Positions 8,541 through 16,930 of a stretch of DNA of 64,000 nt are shown one piece after another. This DNA comes from Armatimonadetes bacterium DC (GTDB taxonomy: Bacteria; Armatimonadota; Fimbriimonadia; Fimbriimonadales; GBS-DC), in contig LDYB01000019.1 in the NCBI GenBank assembly GCA_001442985.1, positions 327,000 through 390,999 on the forward strand, read 5' to 3'. Positions within the stretch are counted from its first letter, which is position 1; each line of letters opens with the position of its first letter. The translations under genes and the position numbers were made by a program. The notes beneath the pieces are model-generated. The model did not search any database and was not told the origin of the DNA. It saw only the letters and a list, made by a program, of their open reading frames with translations.

Positions 8541-9451
8541 GTTCTGGGGAACACGCGCCAGCCGTAAGGCGTCGCCGTCGCTTCGTAGCCCGTGTCGAGG
8601 AGCAGTTTCTCCAGCGCTTCCTGCAGGGTGGCGTCCTGTACCTCCAGCACGACCTTGGGGTTGCGCCCGTCCTCTGCGGGAACCCACTCGATGGTGGTCT
8701 GATAGGTGGACGCCAGCTGCGCCAGTGCTTCGTGGAGCGAGGCGTTCAAGCGCACGCTCGCGCGGCGGGCGGGCGGATAGCCCGCAGGCACAAAAAAGGC
8801 GCGATGACGGTCTTCCACGCTCCACCACAGCATGGCGACGCGCTCCGAGAGATTCTGCATCAGCGGTGTGAGGGGCAGCTCCAGTGCGCGGTCGGGGTTC
8901 AGCTCGCCCTGCCACACAATCTGTCCGTCGCGTGGCGCGGCGTTTGGCTCTGTCGTGAACACCAGATGCGCCGCCGCTTTGCGCGGATAGCCTGCCACCA
9001 GCACAGGGATTCGGGTTCCGTTCGCCAGCGTGCGCCATTCCACATGGGCGCCGACGATTTTAGGCGTGGTGAGTTCTTTCTGCTGGCTGGTTGTGCCGCG
9101 TCCGAAGCCTGCCTGCACACCGCCGCCTGACTGTGATACAAAGAACACCAGCGCTATCAACGCCGCGGCGACCGCGCTCGCGCCCAGCCAGCGCCAGAAC
9201 AGTACCCGCTGCTGTGCCTGACGGGTGCGCGTATGGGCGCGCACATGGGTCATGATGCGTGCATGCAAATCGGCTGGGGCGGGTTCGGCGGGCAGGCTTG
9301 CCAGCTCGCGCCACACCGTGGACAGAAACTGATGCTCACGCCGACACGAATCGCAGACGCGCAGGTGCGCCGCGATTGCCTCGGCAATCCCCCGATTCAA
9401 AGTACCCTCTAAATAGTCGTTCAGTAATCCCCGTACCTGTTCACACCGCAT
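8537..9451 (-). CDS. Membrane anti-sigma factor with zinc finger and C-terminal STN-like domain
   Basis: 304 residues from the ATG at 9451, chosen because GAGGAGG lies just upstream. A zinc-finger anti-sigma domain (residues 1-45) has [12 protein letters not shown], the HxxxCxxC motif. A membrane segment follows at about 77-97 ([19 protein letters not shown]). After an unassigned periplasmic region, residues 230-304 have the pattern of STN/secretin N-domains: [20 protein letters not shown], then [20 protein letters not shown] and YGWRVF. STN domains normally sit in TonB receptors and secretins, so a fused anti-sigma factor suggests surface signalling through direct contact. The gene overlaps the end of the sigma gene and would bind that sigma factor. 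Confidence 0.8.
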   Translation of the reverse strand: MRCEQVRGLLNDYLEGTLNRGIAEAIAAHLRVCDSCRREHQFLSTVWRELASLPAEPAPADLHARIMTHVRAHTRTRQAQQRVLFWRWLGASAVAAALIALVFFVSQSGGGVQAGFGRGTTSQQKELTTPKIVGAHVEWRTLANGTRIPVLVAGYPRKAAAHLVFTTEPNAAPRDGQIVWQGELNPDRALELPLTPLMQNLSERVAMLWWSVEDRHRAFFVPAGYPPARRASVRLNASLHEALAQLASTYQTTIEWVPAEDGRNPKVVLEVQDATLQEALEKLLLDTGYEATATPYGWRVFPRT

Positions 9452-10085
9452 CGCTTGCCTCCTCGAGGTCTTCACCTATCTGACGGGTGGAGTAGCCAAA
9501 AAGTTCCCGATGGGGTTCCAGCAGTTCGCGCAGGGCATTTCGGGCGCGGTTCAGGCGCGATTTAATCGTGCCCAGCGGCAGTCCTGTAATCTGGGCAATC
9601 TCCTCATAGGGGCGCTCCTCAATATGGAACAGGATCAGCACCATCCGCTGGTAGTCGGGCAGTTTCTGGATGGCTTCCATCAGCACGCGCTTGCGCTCCT
9701 GCTCCAGCACATGCGCCTCCAGGTCTATGCTCTCGTCGGGGATGGGACGCTCCATCGGCTCGTCATCGTCCTCGCTCTGAATCTCCAGGGGCAGGTGTTC
9801 GTGGCGTTGCTCGCGCTTGCGAAAGTCAAAAAACACATTGCTGACGATACGGTAGAGCCAGGTGGAGAGCTGGGCGTCGCCTCGAAAGCGTTTGAGCGCG
9901 TTATACATGCGCAGGAAGGTCTCGGCGACCACATCGGCGGCGTCGTCGGGGTTGCGGGTGAGGCGGTAGGCGTACTGGTAGACTTTTTGCTCGTAGCGTC
10001 GCACCAGCATATCGAAGGCGAGGTCGTCGCCTTCTTTGAAGCGCTCGATGAGCTGTTCGTCGCTCAGTTCGTAGCCGCCGAGCAT
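9441..10085 (-). CDS. ECF-type RNA polymerase sigma factor
   Basis: 214 residues. Region 2 is clear (DDLAFDMLVRRYEQKVYQYA, then NPDDAADVVAETFLRMYNAL). Region 4 has LPDYQRMVLILFHIEERPYE and a helix-turn-helix GLPLGTIKSRLNRARNALRE. The linker between them is long and acidic (QSEDDDEPMERPIPDES). It should redirect RNA polymerase to a small regulon when released by the anti-sigma factor, whose start codon lies within its last codons. Target promoters were not identified in the window. The next upstream gene (DUF4446) stops 16 bases before it and may belong to the same transcript. Confidence 0.92.
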   Translation of the reverse strand: MLGGYELSDEQLIERFKEGDDLAFDMLVRRYEQKVYQYAYRLTRNPDDAADVVAETFLRMYNALKRFRGDAQLSTWLYRIVSNVFFDFRKREQRHEHLPLEIQSEDDDEPMERPIPDESIDLEAHVLEQERKRVLMEAIQKLPDYQRMVLILFHIEERPYEEIAQITGLPLGTIKSRLNRARNALRELLEPHRELFGYSTRQIGEDLEEASDAV

Positions 10086-10100
10086 GCTGTCCCTCTCCCA

Positions 10101-10583
10101 CTATCGGGCGCGCGCCTCACGCAGGGCGGTCTGCTCCTCCTCCGAAAGCCCAATTGAGGAGGTGTAGCCCCGAATGGGCTTGGCGTAAACCCGCATCTCC
10201 TGACGGCTGTGGATGCCGCTCAACACCACGCCGTCGCCGTGTTTGTCTACCAGAGCAATCGCGAAGCTCTGCTGTCCCCCCATATCGGGGAACGCATCGT
10301 AGCGCAAAACGCCCACCTGCTGCAGGCATCTGTCTGTTTGACTCTGGAGTGCCTGCAGATGGTTCCCGTGTGCTTTAAGAATTTCTTCCAGTTGTGTAAC
10401 GCGCCGTAAGGTTTCGTAGAGCGCATGCTCCAGCGAGCCGCCTTCAGAATGAGTTAGCAGCTGGCGCCAGCGTTTCTGGAACTTGAGCCAGCGCCATGTC
10501 AGCCACAGGTTCCAGAGCGCCAGCACACCCGTAATGCCCAGCAACACCATAACCCACTCGTTCGGTTGTAGGGTCTCTATCAT
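10101..10583 (-). CDS. DUF4446 family membrane-anchored protein
   Basis: 160 residues. An N-terminal membrane helix (about residues 10-32, WVMVLLGITGVLALWNLWLT) is followed by a coiled-coil region containing LRRVTQLEEILKAHGNHLQA. The conserved core has VGVLRYDAFPDMGGQQSFAI, LVDKHGDGVVLSGIHSRQEM and RVYAKPIRGYTSSIGLSEEE, which define DUF4446. The function is not known. It heads a minus-strand run with the ECF sigma factor and its anti-sigma factor. Its own promoter has TAGAAT 15 bases before the ATG with a GGAGCAGG site between. Confidence 0.82.
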   Translation of the reverse strand: MIETLQPNEWVMVLLGITGVLALWNLWLTWRWLKFQKRWRQLLTHSEGGSLEHALYETLRRVTQLEEILKAHGNHLQALQSQTDRCLQQVGVLRYDAFPDMGGQQSFAIALVDKHGDGVVLSGIHSRQEMRVYAKPIRGYTSSIGLSEEEQTALREARAR

Positions 10584-10598
10584 CGCCTGCTCCGCTGA

Positions 10599-10604
10599 AT
10601 TCTA
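10599..10604 (-). promoter_or_regulatory. -10 box TAGAAT for the DUF4446 / sigma operon
   Basis: The minus strand reads CAGGTAGAATTCAGCGGAGC, placing the hexamer 15 bases before the ATG at 10583 with a ribosome-binding site between. It lies about 30 bases from the divergent TATAAT box of the HEPN gene. Confidence 0.4.
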
Positions 10605-10633
10605 CCTGAAGTAGGGGCTGAGCGCGACTTCGG

Positions 10634-10639
10634 TATAAT
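10634..10639 (+). promoter_or_regulatory. -10 box TATAAT for the HEPN gene
   Basis: CGGTATAATATGCTGG has a perfect hexamer that ends 7 bases before a GTG and 16 before an in-frame ATG (10656). No ribosome-binding site is seen, so a leaderless message starting at GTG 10647 is the simplest reading. Confidence 0.5.
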
Positions 10640-10646
10640 ATGCTGG

Positions 10647-11960
10647 GTGACTAAAATGGCAAGCCAACGCTATGAAGTTTACTTTATGCCCTGGGCGCCC
10701 TTCGACTGGGATGAGATTGGGGGTGAGCTCCGTGTTGGCAGAACCGTTTTCCGTCCGTTTAGCGACGAGATAGTCAAAGACCTGGACACACAAGTGGCGG
10801 ATTTCCTGCGTCTCCTTTTTAACCAATACCGTGACTTATATAACAATCCTGTAAAAACCATCACTGTGTGCCACTACGATCCAGAGCATCGGGGGCTGCT
10901 GGAACCGCTGAGCGACGAACAAATAAAGGAACTCGCCTCAACGATAGATGTTCTAATTTTCTGCAGCGTCTGGGATGAGCTGCGCGGAGCTTTTGCCGAA
11001 GGAGGACGCATAGTACCACCACCTAATTCTGAAACCTTCGAGTGGTATGGGCAATCTTTTGCCCCTGACCCTTTTGAAGGGGAGCCAATGGTGACTCTTG
11101 TGGTTCACGGCTTGTGGCATATGGAAGAATTGAGAAAGCTCCACTTTCAAATTCCGATGCCAGCCCATCATCGCGGCATGATTCTGCCTAACAGGGAGCT
11201 GCTTGCGCTTCTCAACGAGATGTTCAGCGACACCTTCAGCGCTGACCTGCGGGATCGCCTGCTTCGAAGCCTACGCTGGTTCCGTATTGCTCATAAACGA
11301 GTCCAGGATGTCGACGCTGAGACCCAGATTGTGCAGATTGCGACCGCCTTCGAGACGCTCCTGAATCTGCAAGAGGAGCGTGGCAAGAAGCGCGCGTTTG
11401 TGAAAAGCATCGAAAGTTGGGTCAAGGAGACATGGGACGATAAAGTTGAACCTGCCCGTGATCCAAGCAGCGATAAGTACACGACAGCCGCAGGTCAGTG
11501 GGCTTGGGAATTTTACGAGTTGCGGAACAAAATTGTCCACGAAGGGGTAGACCCAGAAGAAGAACTTTTGTATCCCACAGTGGACTGTTATGGTAGACTG
11601 GTGAAGGTAACCCAGCTGGATGTCGCCTCCCTCGTCTTTGGAGCGTTGCTCATTCGGGAAATAGACGAAGAAACACAATATGTTCACTCTTCCGCGCGTA
11701 GTTGGAGCGAACTTTCTCCAGAAGACCTCAAGTTGATGAACTATCTCTACAAAAACAGGGATTGGGGAGTACGCAGTTGTTTGGAACGTTTGGGATGGGT
11801 GCGTCCACATACCCCACCACCTGAGCTGGCTGAGATTTTGAGAGAAGAGTGGACAAAAACCGACGACGCTCTGGGAGGCATTCTCTCCAGTGAGCAGATT
11901 ATCGCGGAACGCAGCGAGATGCGAGGAGACGCGGTCAAACCAGAAACACATAAGGAATGA
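10647..11960 (+). CDS. Large HEPN-domain protein (Apea-like)
   Basis: 437 residues from GTG 10647, which is 7 bases from a TATAAT box; ATG at 10656 is the alternative. The first 200 residues are unassigned. In the second half, DAETQIVQIATAFETLLNLQ is followed about 65 residues later by WEFYELRNKIVHEGVDPEEE. The RNKIVH piece fits the RX4-6H motif of HEPN ribonucleases, and the layout resembles the Apea-like HEPN family found in abortive-infection proteins. The sequence is AT-richer than its surroundings. Its stop overlaps by 4 bases the start of a PIN-domain gene that is frameshifted, a toxin/defence-like pairing. The catalytic activity is inferred only from the motif. Confidence 0.65.
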   Translation: MTKMASQRYEVYFMPWAPFDWDEIGGELRVGRTVFRPFSDEIVKDLDTQVADFLRLLFNQYRDLYNNPVKTITVCHYDPEHRGLLEPLSDEQIKELASTIDVLIFCSVWDELRGAFAEGGRIVPPPNSETFEWYGQSFAPDPFEGEPMVTLVVHGLWHMEELRKLHFQIPMPAHHRGMILPNRELLALLNEMFSDTFSADLRDRLLRSLRWFRIAHKRVQDVDAETQIVQIATAFETLLNLQEERGKKRAFVKSIESWVKETWDDKVEPARDPSSDKYTTAAGQWAWEFYELRNKIVHEGVDPEEELLYPTVDCYGRLVKVTQLDVASLVFGALLIREIDEETQYVHSSARSWSELSPEDLKLMNYLYKNRDWGVRSCLERLGWVRPHTPPPELAEILREEWTKTDDALGGILSSEQIIAERSEMRGDAVKPETHKE

Positions 11961-12472
11961 AAGTCTACATTCTCGACTCCAGCGCATGGATTAAGCGATA
12001 CAAGCAAGAAGAGGGTTCCGAGAAGGTGGACACTCTATTCAAAAAGGCGGGGAACGGGAGTTTGGAACTGTTCCTTTTGCCGATAGTTTATTACGAGGTG
12101 TTCGCAAGGATTCGCGGTTCGGAACCGCTCTGACCCGAACCTGTTGGGCAGTCTAAGGACGCGCCCCTCACTGCTTCGGGATGTGCTGGAGTACGACAGA
12201 AGCCGCATGAAATCAATTCGGGAAGCGCTTGGCACGGAAGACAGTTCAGATAGCATCGCTGAAGTCAATCCCAAAGTGACTTCCGTGATGGAGAAATACG
12301 CCATCGGACAAGTGATGCAATTATTCTGGTTCAGTTGACAGAGATGAAGAGTATTCTGGCTGGGCAAGGACGCCCTCTTGTGTTCGTTTGCTCGGATGAG
12401 GCACTTGGGGATGCTGTCAAAAGCCTCGTCCAGTGCGAGGTCAAAAACCCAAAAACAGACGAACTGCCCTGA
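11957..12472 (+). pseudogene. Frameshifted PIN-domain nuclease
   Basis: The ATG overlaps the HEPN stop (ATGA). The first frame gives MKVYILDSSAWIKRYKQEEG, the typical PIN start with the catalytic Asp, and continues through IVYYEVFARI before a stop at 12131-12133. Homology-like sequence continues in a second frame (DPNLLGSLRTRPSLLRDVLE, KYAIGQ, stop near 12336). It then passes to a third frame (SDAIILVQLTEMKSILAGQG, VFVCSDEALGDAV) that ends at 12472. The SDAIIL acidic residue is where PIN proteins carry a catalytic Asp. At least two frameshifts therefore separate the parts of one gene. Either the gene is dead or the assembly has indel errors here. Confidence 0.72.
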
Positions 12473-12519
12473 AAGCACAGGCTCCCTCCCCTTAACCCAC
12501 CCTTAACCCACACATCGGG

Positions 12520-12525
12520 TATCCT
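12520..12525 (+). promoter_or_regulatory. Possible -10 box (TATCCT)
   Basis: ATCGGGTATCCTCTTC shares the GGGTA start seen before other genes in this window. It lies about 38 bases before the ATG at 12563, and an AAAGGAGG site follows. Two copies of CCCTTAACCCA lie just upstream (12489-12510). Confidence 0.3.
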
Positions 12526-12562
12526 CTTCATGGGCGCTATGCCCGAAAGGAGGTTATGCCCT

Positions 12563-13693
12563 ATGAGAAACTGGATGGTTTTGGGATTGACCGCAGCGCT
12601 GGTCGCTTCGCTGTCTGCCCAGGTCGTGCTGGGCGACGGCAAGGGCAAGGTGCGTGCAGTGAACGCGCTTGCTCAAATCGCGGCTACAGAGAACTTGCTT
12701 GAATGGAGCCGACGCGATTTTCAAGATGCAGCCAACTTCTCCAGCTTCGGCTTTTGGCCTGGCTACACTATTCAGGTGGCGCAAGACCTGTTCGACGCGC
12801 TGGGGAATCAGGTTGGCTTCGGCGACAGTACGAACCCCGTGTCCATTACCACCGTTGACTCGCTGGTGACGGCAGGGTGGCCGAGCTCGTTCTCCGTACC
12901 CGAATCGCTGTTTCGCCAGGGCGGTGCCTACACGAACAACAGCCTGAACGGCGACCACAACCCCATCGGCGCGGTCTGGATTAAGTATGAACTGGACGAT
13001 TCCAACCCCGACGGCTGGAATGTGCGCAAGGTGCAAATCTTCGCATGGGATGTGCGCGACCTGATTCACAAATCGTCTGGCACCAAAACCCGCCCCTTCT
13101 CCGACACTGCCGCGCCGTACCGAATCGATGTGTATGTCGCCAGCAACGACCCGAACCCTGCCTCAGACCCCACCACCGACTCCAACTGGACTTTCGTGGG
13201 CACGCTGAGCAAAGCGAACGGCACACTGCCGAATGTCTGCCAGTGGGACCCGAACACAGGCAACACCTTCGGTGAGTGCCCGCAGGCAACGCTGGACTAC
13301 CTGAGCGGCAACAACCCTCTGGGAATCGCGTTCTATCAAGACCCCACCAACGAAATCTGGTACTCCACGCTCACCGTTTCGGGTCAGAGCGGCATCAAAT
13401 ATGTCGCACTGGTGATTCCGGAAGGCAACCAGTATGGTAAAGACCCCACCCTCAACGCCAGCAGCCGCACCAGCTCCAGCCTGCGCTACACCAACATTAC
13501 CGATGTGCGCGTGGTTGCAGGCGTCGAGGGCGATGTGAACGGCGACGGGTGCGTGGACGATGCCGACCTGCTCGCTGTGCTGTTCGCCTTTGGGCAGACG
13601 GGTTCAGGCTTGCCTGAAGATGTGAACAGCGACGGCGTGGTGGACGACGCTGACTTGCTTGCTGTGCTGTTTGCTTTCGGCACAGGTTGCTAA
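12563..13693 (+). CDS. Secreted protein with C-terminal dockerin-like calcium loops
   Basis: 376 residues. The start was chosen for the GGAGG site 9 bases upstream and the signal peptide MRNWMVLGLTAALVASLSAQ. The body has no recognised domain. It contains DDSNPDGWNVRKVQIFAWDV, YRIDVYVASNDPNPASDPTT and LRYTNITDVRVVAGVEGD, and looks like a beta-sandwich with possible carbohydrate- or polymer-binding use. The C-terminus holds two dockerin-like loops, [20 protein letters not shown] and [20 protein letters not shown], and ends GTGC. About 40 bases encoding the first loop are identical to those in the gene at 6902, which suggests recent exchange or duplication of the module. It probably acts outside the cell. 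Confidence 0.75.
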   Translation: MRNWMVLGLTAALVASLSAQVVLGDGKGKVRAVNALAQIAATENLLEWSRRDFQDAANFSSFGFWPGYTIQVAQDLFDALGNQVGFGDSTNPVSITTVDSLVTAGWPSSFSVPESLFRQGGAYTNNSLNGDHNPIGAVWIKYELDDSNPDGWNVRKVQIFAWDVRDLIHKSSGTKTRPFSDTAAPYRIDVYVASNDPNPASDPTTDSNWTFVGTLSKANGTLPNVCQWDPNTGNTFGECPQATLDYLSGNNPLGIAFYQDPTNEIWYSTLTVSGQSGIKYVALVIPEGNQYGKDPTLNASSRTSSSLRYTNITDVRVVAGVEGDVNGDGCVDDADLLAVLFAFGQTGSGLPEDVNSDGVVDDADLLAVLFAFGTGC

Positions 13694-13701
13694 ATACTGA
13701 A

Positions 13702-13724
13702 CGGGGCGGCGACACGCCGCCCCG
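13702..13724. terminator. GC-rich hairpin between convergent genes
   Basis: The arms CGGGGCGGCG (13702-13711) and CGCCGCCCCG (13715-13724) form a perfect 10-bp stem with a 3-base loop, placed between the converging dockerin-like and WD40 genes. There is no strong T-run on either side, so it would act as a bidirectional barrier rather than a classic terminator. Confidence 0.5.
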
Positions 13725-13746
13725 ACTCCCTTACCTCCGCCCAACC

Positions 13747-15702
13747 TTACTCCAGAGGTGTCTGTGCAACTACTATAACCCCATCCTCGCGACCGTATGC
13801 GAACCATCTTCCGTCGGGCGCGAAGCGAATCGCCGTGACCCCGCGTCCCACCTCGCGGGTATAGATGGGGTTCAGTGTTCTCGTCCTCGTGTTCCAGAAC
13901 AGCAGGGCGCGGTAGGTTCCTATCGCCAGCCACTTGCCGTCGGGCGAGAATGCCAGCGCAAGGACGGGACCTGCCTCTGGGTAAGGCTCGCTGGTGTAGC
14001 CGCAGAGCGGATGGGGCAGGCTCAGGGTGTGCGCCAGAGCCGCTTCGGGCATTTTCCAGAGTCGAATAACGCCTTTGCCATCTCCACTGGCGAGCCATTT
14101 GCCATCGGGCGAGAACGCCAACGACCAGACCCCACCCTCATGGTTCCCCCAGCGACGCACCAGTTTGCCGCTGGAGACCTCCCATAGAGTAATTTGGGGC
14201 GAAGTCGGTTCGCAACGGGGCACGCAGCTCATCGCGCGTTGAAACTCTTTGAGACCCGCCGAGCCACTCACAAGGTAGCGTCCATCAGGCGAGAACGCGA
14301 GCGTGTGTGCAGGGTTCTCTTTGGTGAGGGTGCGGTCTCGCGCCGTATCCAGATGGAGGCGCCCTGTACGGCAGTTCCAGATTCGCAAATAACTGCCGCC
14401 AGTCGCTGCCCACATTCCGTCTGCTGAGAGGTCAAAGCCTGTGTTCAGCGCCAGAATGCCTGGTTTCAGATGTTTCCACTCACGACCGTCTGGCGTCAGC
14501 AAGGAGATTGTGCCGTTCGTGTAGAACGCGGCGTAGCGGCGGTTATCGGGCAAGTATTCTGCTGCTGCTGGGAAAGAGGCTGCATCTCCGCTCTGCACAG
14601 GTTCACCGCGACGCGCAGCGACTTGCCACCGACGCATCGGCTCCTCAAACGCGCAGCTGAGCATCTGTCGCCCGTCGGGAGCGATATCGATAGTCCTCAC
14701 AGGGCGGCTGTGCCCGTCCACAAAATCCAACTTTCCAGAGCGCAGGTCATACTTGAAGACATAGGAAGCCGCTGACGCACTGCGCAGCGCCTCGTTGGCG
14801 TAGCCGACCAGTGCCTCGCCGCCGGGCAGGAACGCAACGCCGCCGAGCCGAGCCTCTTGCAACCTGAACTGAGCGAACAGGGCGCGTGGCGAAAACTCAG
14901 CCACCTTCTGAGCTGAATCGGTGTGCAGAATCGTCACAGGATCGGTCGAGTGCCACTCACGACACACCGCTGCCAACTGCCCATCGTTGGAAATCGCGAG
15001 CGGAAAGGTGGGAAATCTATAGTTTCCTCCCAGAACCCGAATCTGTGCCCGTCGCAGGTCCCACAGAACCAGTTCGCTGGGATACTTTCCACGACATATC
15101 GCCCACTCGCTGTTGGCGCTGAAACAAAGTGCGAGATTCGGCTCGTAGTTTCGCTCACACACCAGCCTCGCACGAAACATGTCGCTGGAGGTATCCAGCG
15201 CGATAAGACTGAGCTCCTCCCAGACAAACAGCCAGCGCCCATCGGGCGAGAAGCAAACTGACTCAATAAGGTGATCGGGCAGTTCAGCCATCTCTTGCCC
15301 TGTGTGAGCGTTCACCAGAGCCGTTCGGAGACCTCTCTGTTCGAGGCGTATTGCAAGCGGCGGGTTCCGGCTCACATCCACGGCATGGCAATAAGAGCGG
15401 TCGTCGTAGCGGCAAAGTTGTGCCTCTGTGCGCAGGTCGTACACCGAGACTTCGCGAGAAGAAACTACCCCAAGGCGCGAACCATCAAGCGAGAGCGTGA
15501 TTCGGGAAGAGTTCGGAATAGTCCCAATTGGCACAGTCCGCTGCAGGCTCAGGTCTGAGGCACGCCAGAAAAAGACGCCTGTGCCGATACCGATAATCTG
15601 GCTGCCGTCGGAAGAGACTGCCACCTTCACGAGGTTGCTTCCACGCCCTGCCATCCATATGATGGAAGGCGCATGCCCTTCGGGAACCGTTTTTACAGAC
15701 AT
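13747..15702 (-). CDS. WD40-repeat beta-propeller protein
   Basis: 651 residues with about ten propeller-blade signatures, such as FSPDGRWLFVWE, IAPDGRQMLSCA, LSADGMWAATGG, FSPDGRYLVSGS, FSPDGKWLASGD (followed by GKGVIRLW), FSPDGKWLAIGT and FAPDGRWFAYGR. The count fits one or two propellers. No signal peptide or enzyme domain is visible, so it should be a cytoplasmic scaffold. A GGAGGG site precedes the ATG and a TATAAT box lies 21 bases upstream. It stands alone between convergent and independently promoted genes, so context gives no hint of partners. Confidence 0.82.
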   Translation of the reverse strand: MSVKTVPEGHAPSIIWMAGRGSNLVKVAVSSDGSQIIGIGTGVFFWRASDLSLQRTVPIGTIPNSSRITLSLDGSRLGVVSSREVSVYDLRTEAQLCRYDDRSYCHAVDVSRNPPLAIRLEQRGLRTALVNAHTGQEMAELPDHLIESVCFSPDGRWLFVWEELSLIALDTSSDMFRARLVCERNYEPNLALCFSANSEWAICRGKYPSELVLWDLRRAQIRVLGGNYRFPTFPLAISNDGQLAAVCREWHSTDPVTILHTDSAQKVAEFSPRALFAQFRLQEARLGGVAFLPGGEALVGYANEALRSASAASYVFKYDLRSGKLDFVDGHSRPVRTIDIAPDGRQMLSCAFEEPMRRWQVAARRGEPVQSGDAASFPAAAEYLPDNRRYAAFYTNGTISLLTPDGREWKHLKPGILALNTGFDLSADGMWAATGGSYLRIWNCRTGRLHLDTARDRTLTKENPAHTLAFSPDGRYLVSGSAGLKEFQRAMSCVPRCEPTSPQITLWEVSSGKLVRRWGNHEGGVWSLAFSPDGKWLASGDGKGVIRLWKMPEAALAHTLSLPHPLCGYTSEPYPEAGPVLALAFSPDGKWLAIGTYRALLFWNTRTRTLNPIYTREVGRGVTAIRFAPDGRWFAYGREDGVIVVAQTPLE

Positions 15703-15723
15703 CGGAAATCCCTCCGCGCTAAT

Positions 15724-15729
15724 ATTATA
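15724..15729 (-). promoter_or_regulatory. -10 box TATAAT for the WD40 gene
   Basis: The minus strand reads GTCTATAATATTAGC, 21 bases before the ATG at 15702, with a GGAGGG ribosome-binding site in the leader. Confidence 0.45.
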
Positions 15730-15751
15730 GACGATTAGAAATGGAGATTTG

Positions 15752-16915
15752 TTACTCGCTTTCCAGTATCGCCTTCACCCGTGGGTTTACGATGGCTCCC
15801 CCATGCGCCACGAGGGTCTCCCGCGCAATCGTGTCGGCGATTTCGGGGTTGGGTTGGGGCAGCATGCCCACCTTTTTGAGGTGGCTGATGAAGTTGTAGA
15901 GGTTGCGTGCGTAGAGCAGGCTGGCGTCGGTCGGCACAGTCGCCGCGAGGTTGACCGCCCCCACAATCTTCACGCCGTGATGCTCCACAATCTCGTTCGG
16001 CTGAGTGAGTTCGCAGTTGCCCCCGTACTCCGCAACGAGGTCTATAATCACCGCGCCGGGGCGCATCTGTTCCACAACCCGTTTCGGAATCAGCAAAGGG
16101 GCGCGCTTGCCAGGCACGGCGGCGGTGCAAATCACCACTTCCTGCCGAATCAGGTGTTCGCCCAGCAGGTCCTGCTGTTTGCGCAGGGTCTCTTCTTCCA
16201 GTGCGCGTGCGTAGCCCCCAGCGGTCTCCGCCTGAGCGACCTCCAGCGGAATCTCCACAAATTTTGCGCCGACGCTTTCCACCTGTTCGCGCGTGGTGGG
16301 GCGCACATCGTAGCCCTCCACCGCCGCGCCCAGTCGCTTCGCGGTTGCCATCGCCTGTAGCCCTGCCACGCCCGCGCCAATCACGAACACCCGTGCAGGC
16401 GAGACCGTGCCCGCGGCGGTCATCAGCAGGGGGAACATTCGAGGGGCGAGGTTCGCCGCCAGCAGCACCGCCTTGTAGCCCGCCACCGTCGCCATCGAGC
16501 TCAGCACATCCATGCTCTGGGCGCGCGTTTCACGGGGCATCAGCTCCATCGCGAAAACCGTCACGCCCCTTTCCGCCAGCGGCGCCATATACGACGCCCG
16601 ATACAACGGCTCCACCAAGCCAATCAGAATCTGTCCGGGGCGCAGCTCGTGGCGCTCCTGCTCAAAGCGTTCGGGATTCGCCCCCGCATAGCGCACGGCG
16701 AGAATAATCTCTGCCTGCTCAATCACCGCCGCGCGGTTCGGCAGCACATTCGCGCCTGCCTGCTGGTATGCCTCATCGGAAAATTGGGCGGCTGCCCCCG
16801 CGCCCGACTCCACAAAAACCTCAAACCCCGCACGACGATACGCTTCTACCACCGGGGGCACAACCGCCACACGCTTCTCAAGGGGATGGGTCTCTTTCAG
16901 CACGCCAATCCGCAT
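15752..16915 (-). CDS. pntAA: NAD(P) transhydrogenase subunit alpha part 1 (alanine dehydrogenase/PNT family)
   Basis: 387 residues, the length of stand-alone alpha-1 subunits. It begins MRIGVLKETHPLEKRVAVVP. The NAD-binding region has VFVIGAGVAGLQAMATAKRL followed by GAAVEGYDVRP. ELMPRETRAQSMDVLSSMAT and RPGAVIIDLVAEYGGNCELT are characteristic of the transhydrogenase branch rather than alanine dehydrogenase. It would bind NAD(H) and pass hydride to NADP(H) on the beta subunit, using the proton gradient. The alpha-2 and beta membrane subunits, normally adjacent, are absent here. A TATACT box ends 6 bases before the ATG and there is no ribosome-binding site, so the gene appears to be leaderless. 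Confidence 0.85.
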   Translation of the reverse strand: MRIGVLKETHPLEKRVAVVPPVVEAYRRAGFEVFVESGAGAAAQFSDEAYQQAGANVLPNRAAVIEQAEIILAVRYAGANPERFEQERHELRPGQILIGLVEPLYRASYMAPLAERGVTVFAMELMPRETRAQSMDVLSSMATVAGYKAVLLAANLAPRMFPLLMTAAGTVSPARVFVIGAGVAGLQAMATAKRLGAAVEGYDVRPTTREQVESVGAKFVEIPLEVAQAETAGGYARALEEETLRKQQDLLGEHLIRQEVVICTAAVPGKRAPLLIPKRVVEQMRPGAVIIDLVAEYGGNCELTQPNEIVEHHGVKIVGAVNLAATVPTDASLLYARNLYNFISHLKKVGMLPQPNPEIADTIARETLVAHGGAIVNPRVKAILESE

Positions 16916-16921
16916 AGCAAG

Positions 16922-16927
16922 AGTATA
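16922..16927 (-). promoter_or_regulatory. -10 box TATACT for pntAA
   Basis: The minus strand reads GAGGTATACTCTTGCTATG. The hexamer is separated from the start codon by 6 bases, the spacing expected if transcription begins at the A of ATG. Confidence 0.55.
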
Positions 16928-16930
16928 CCT

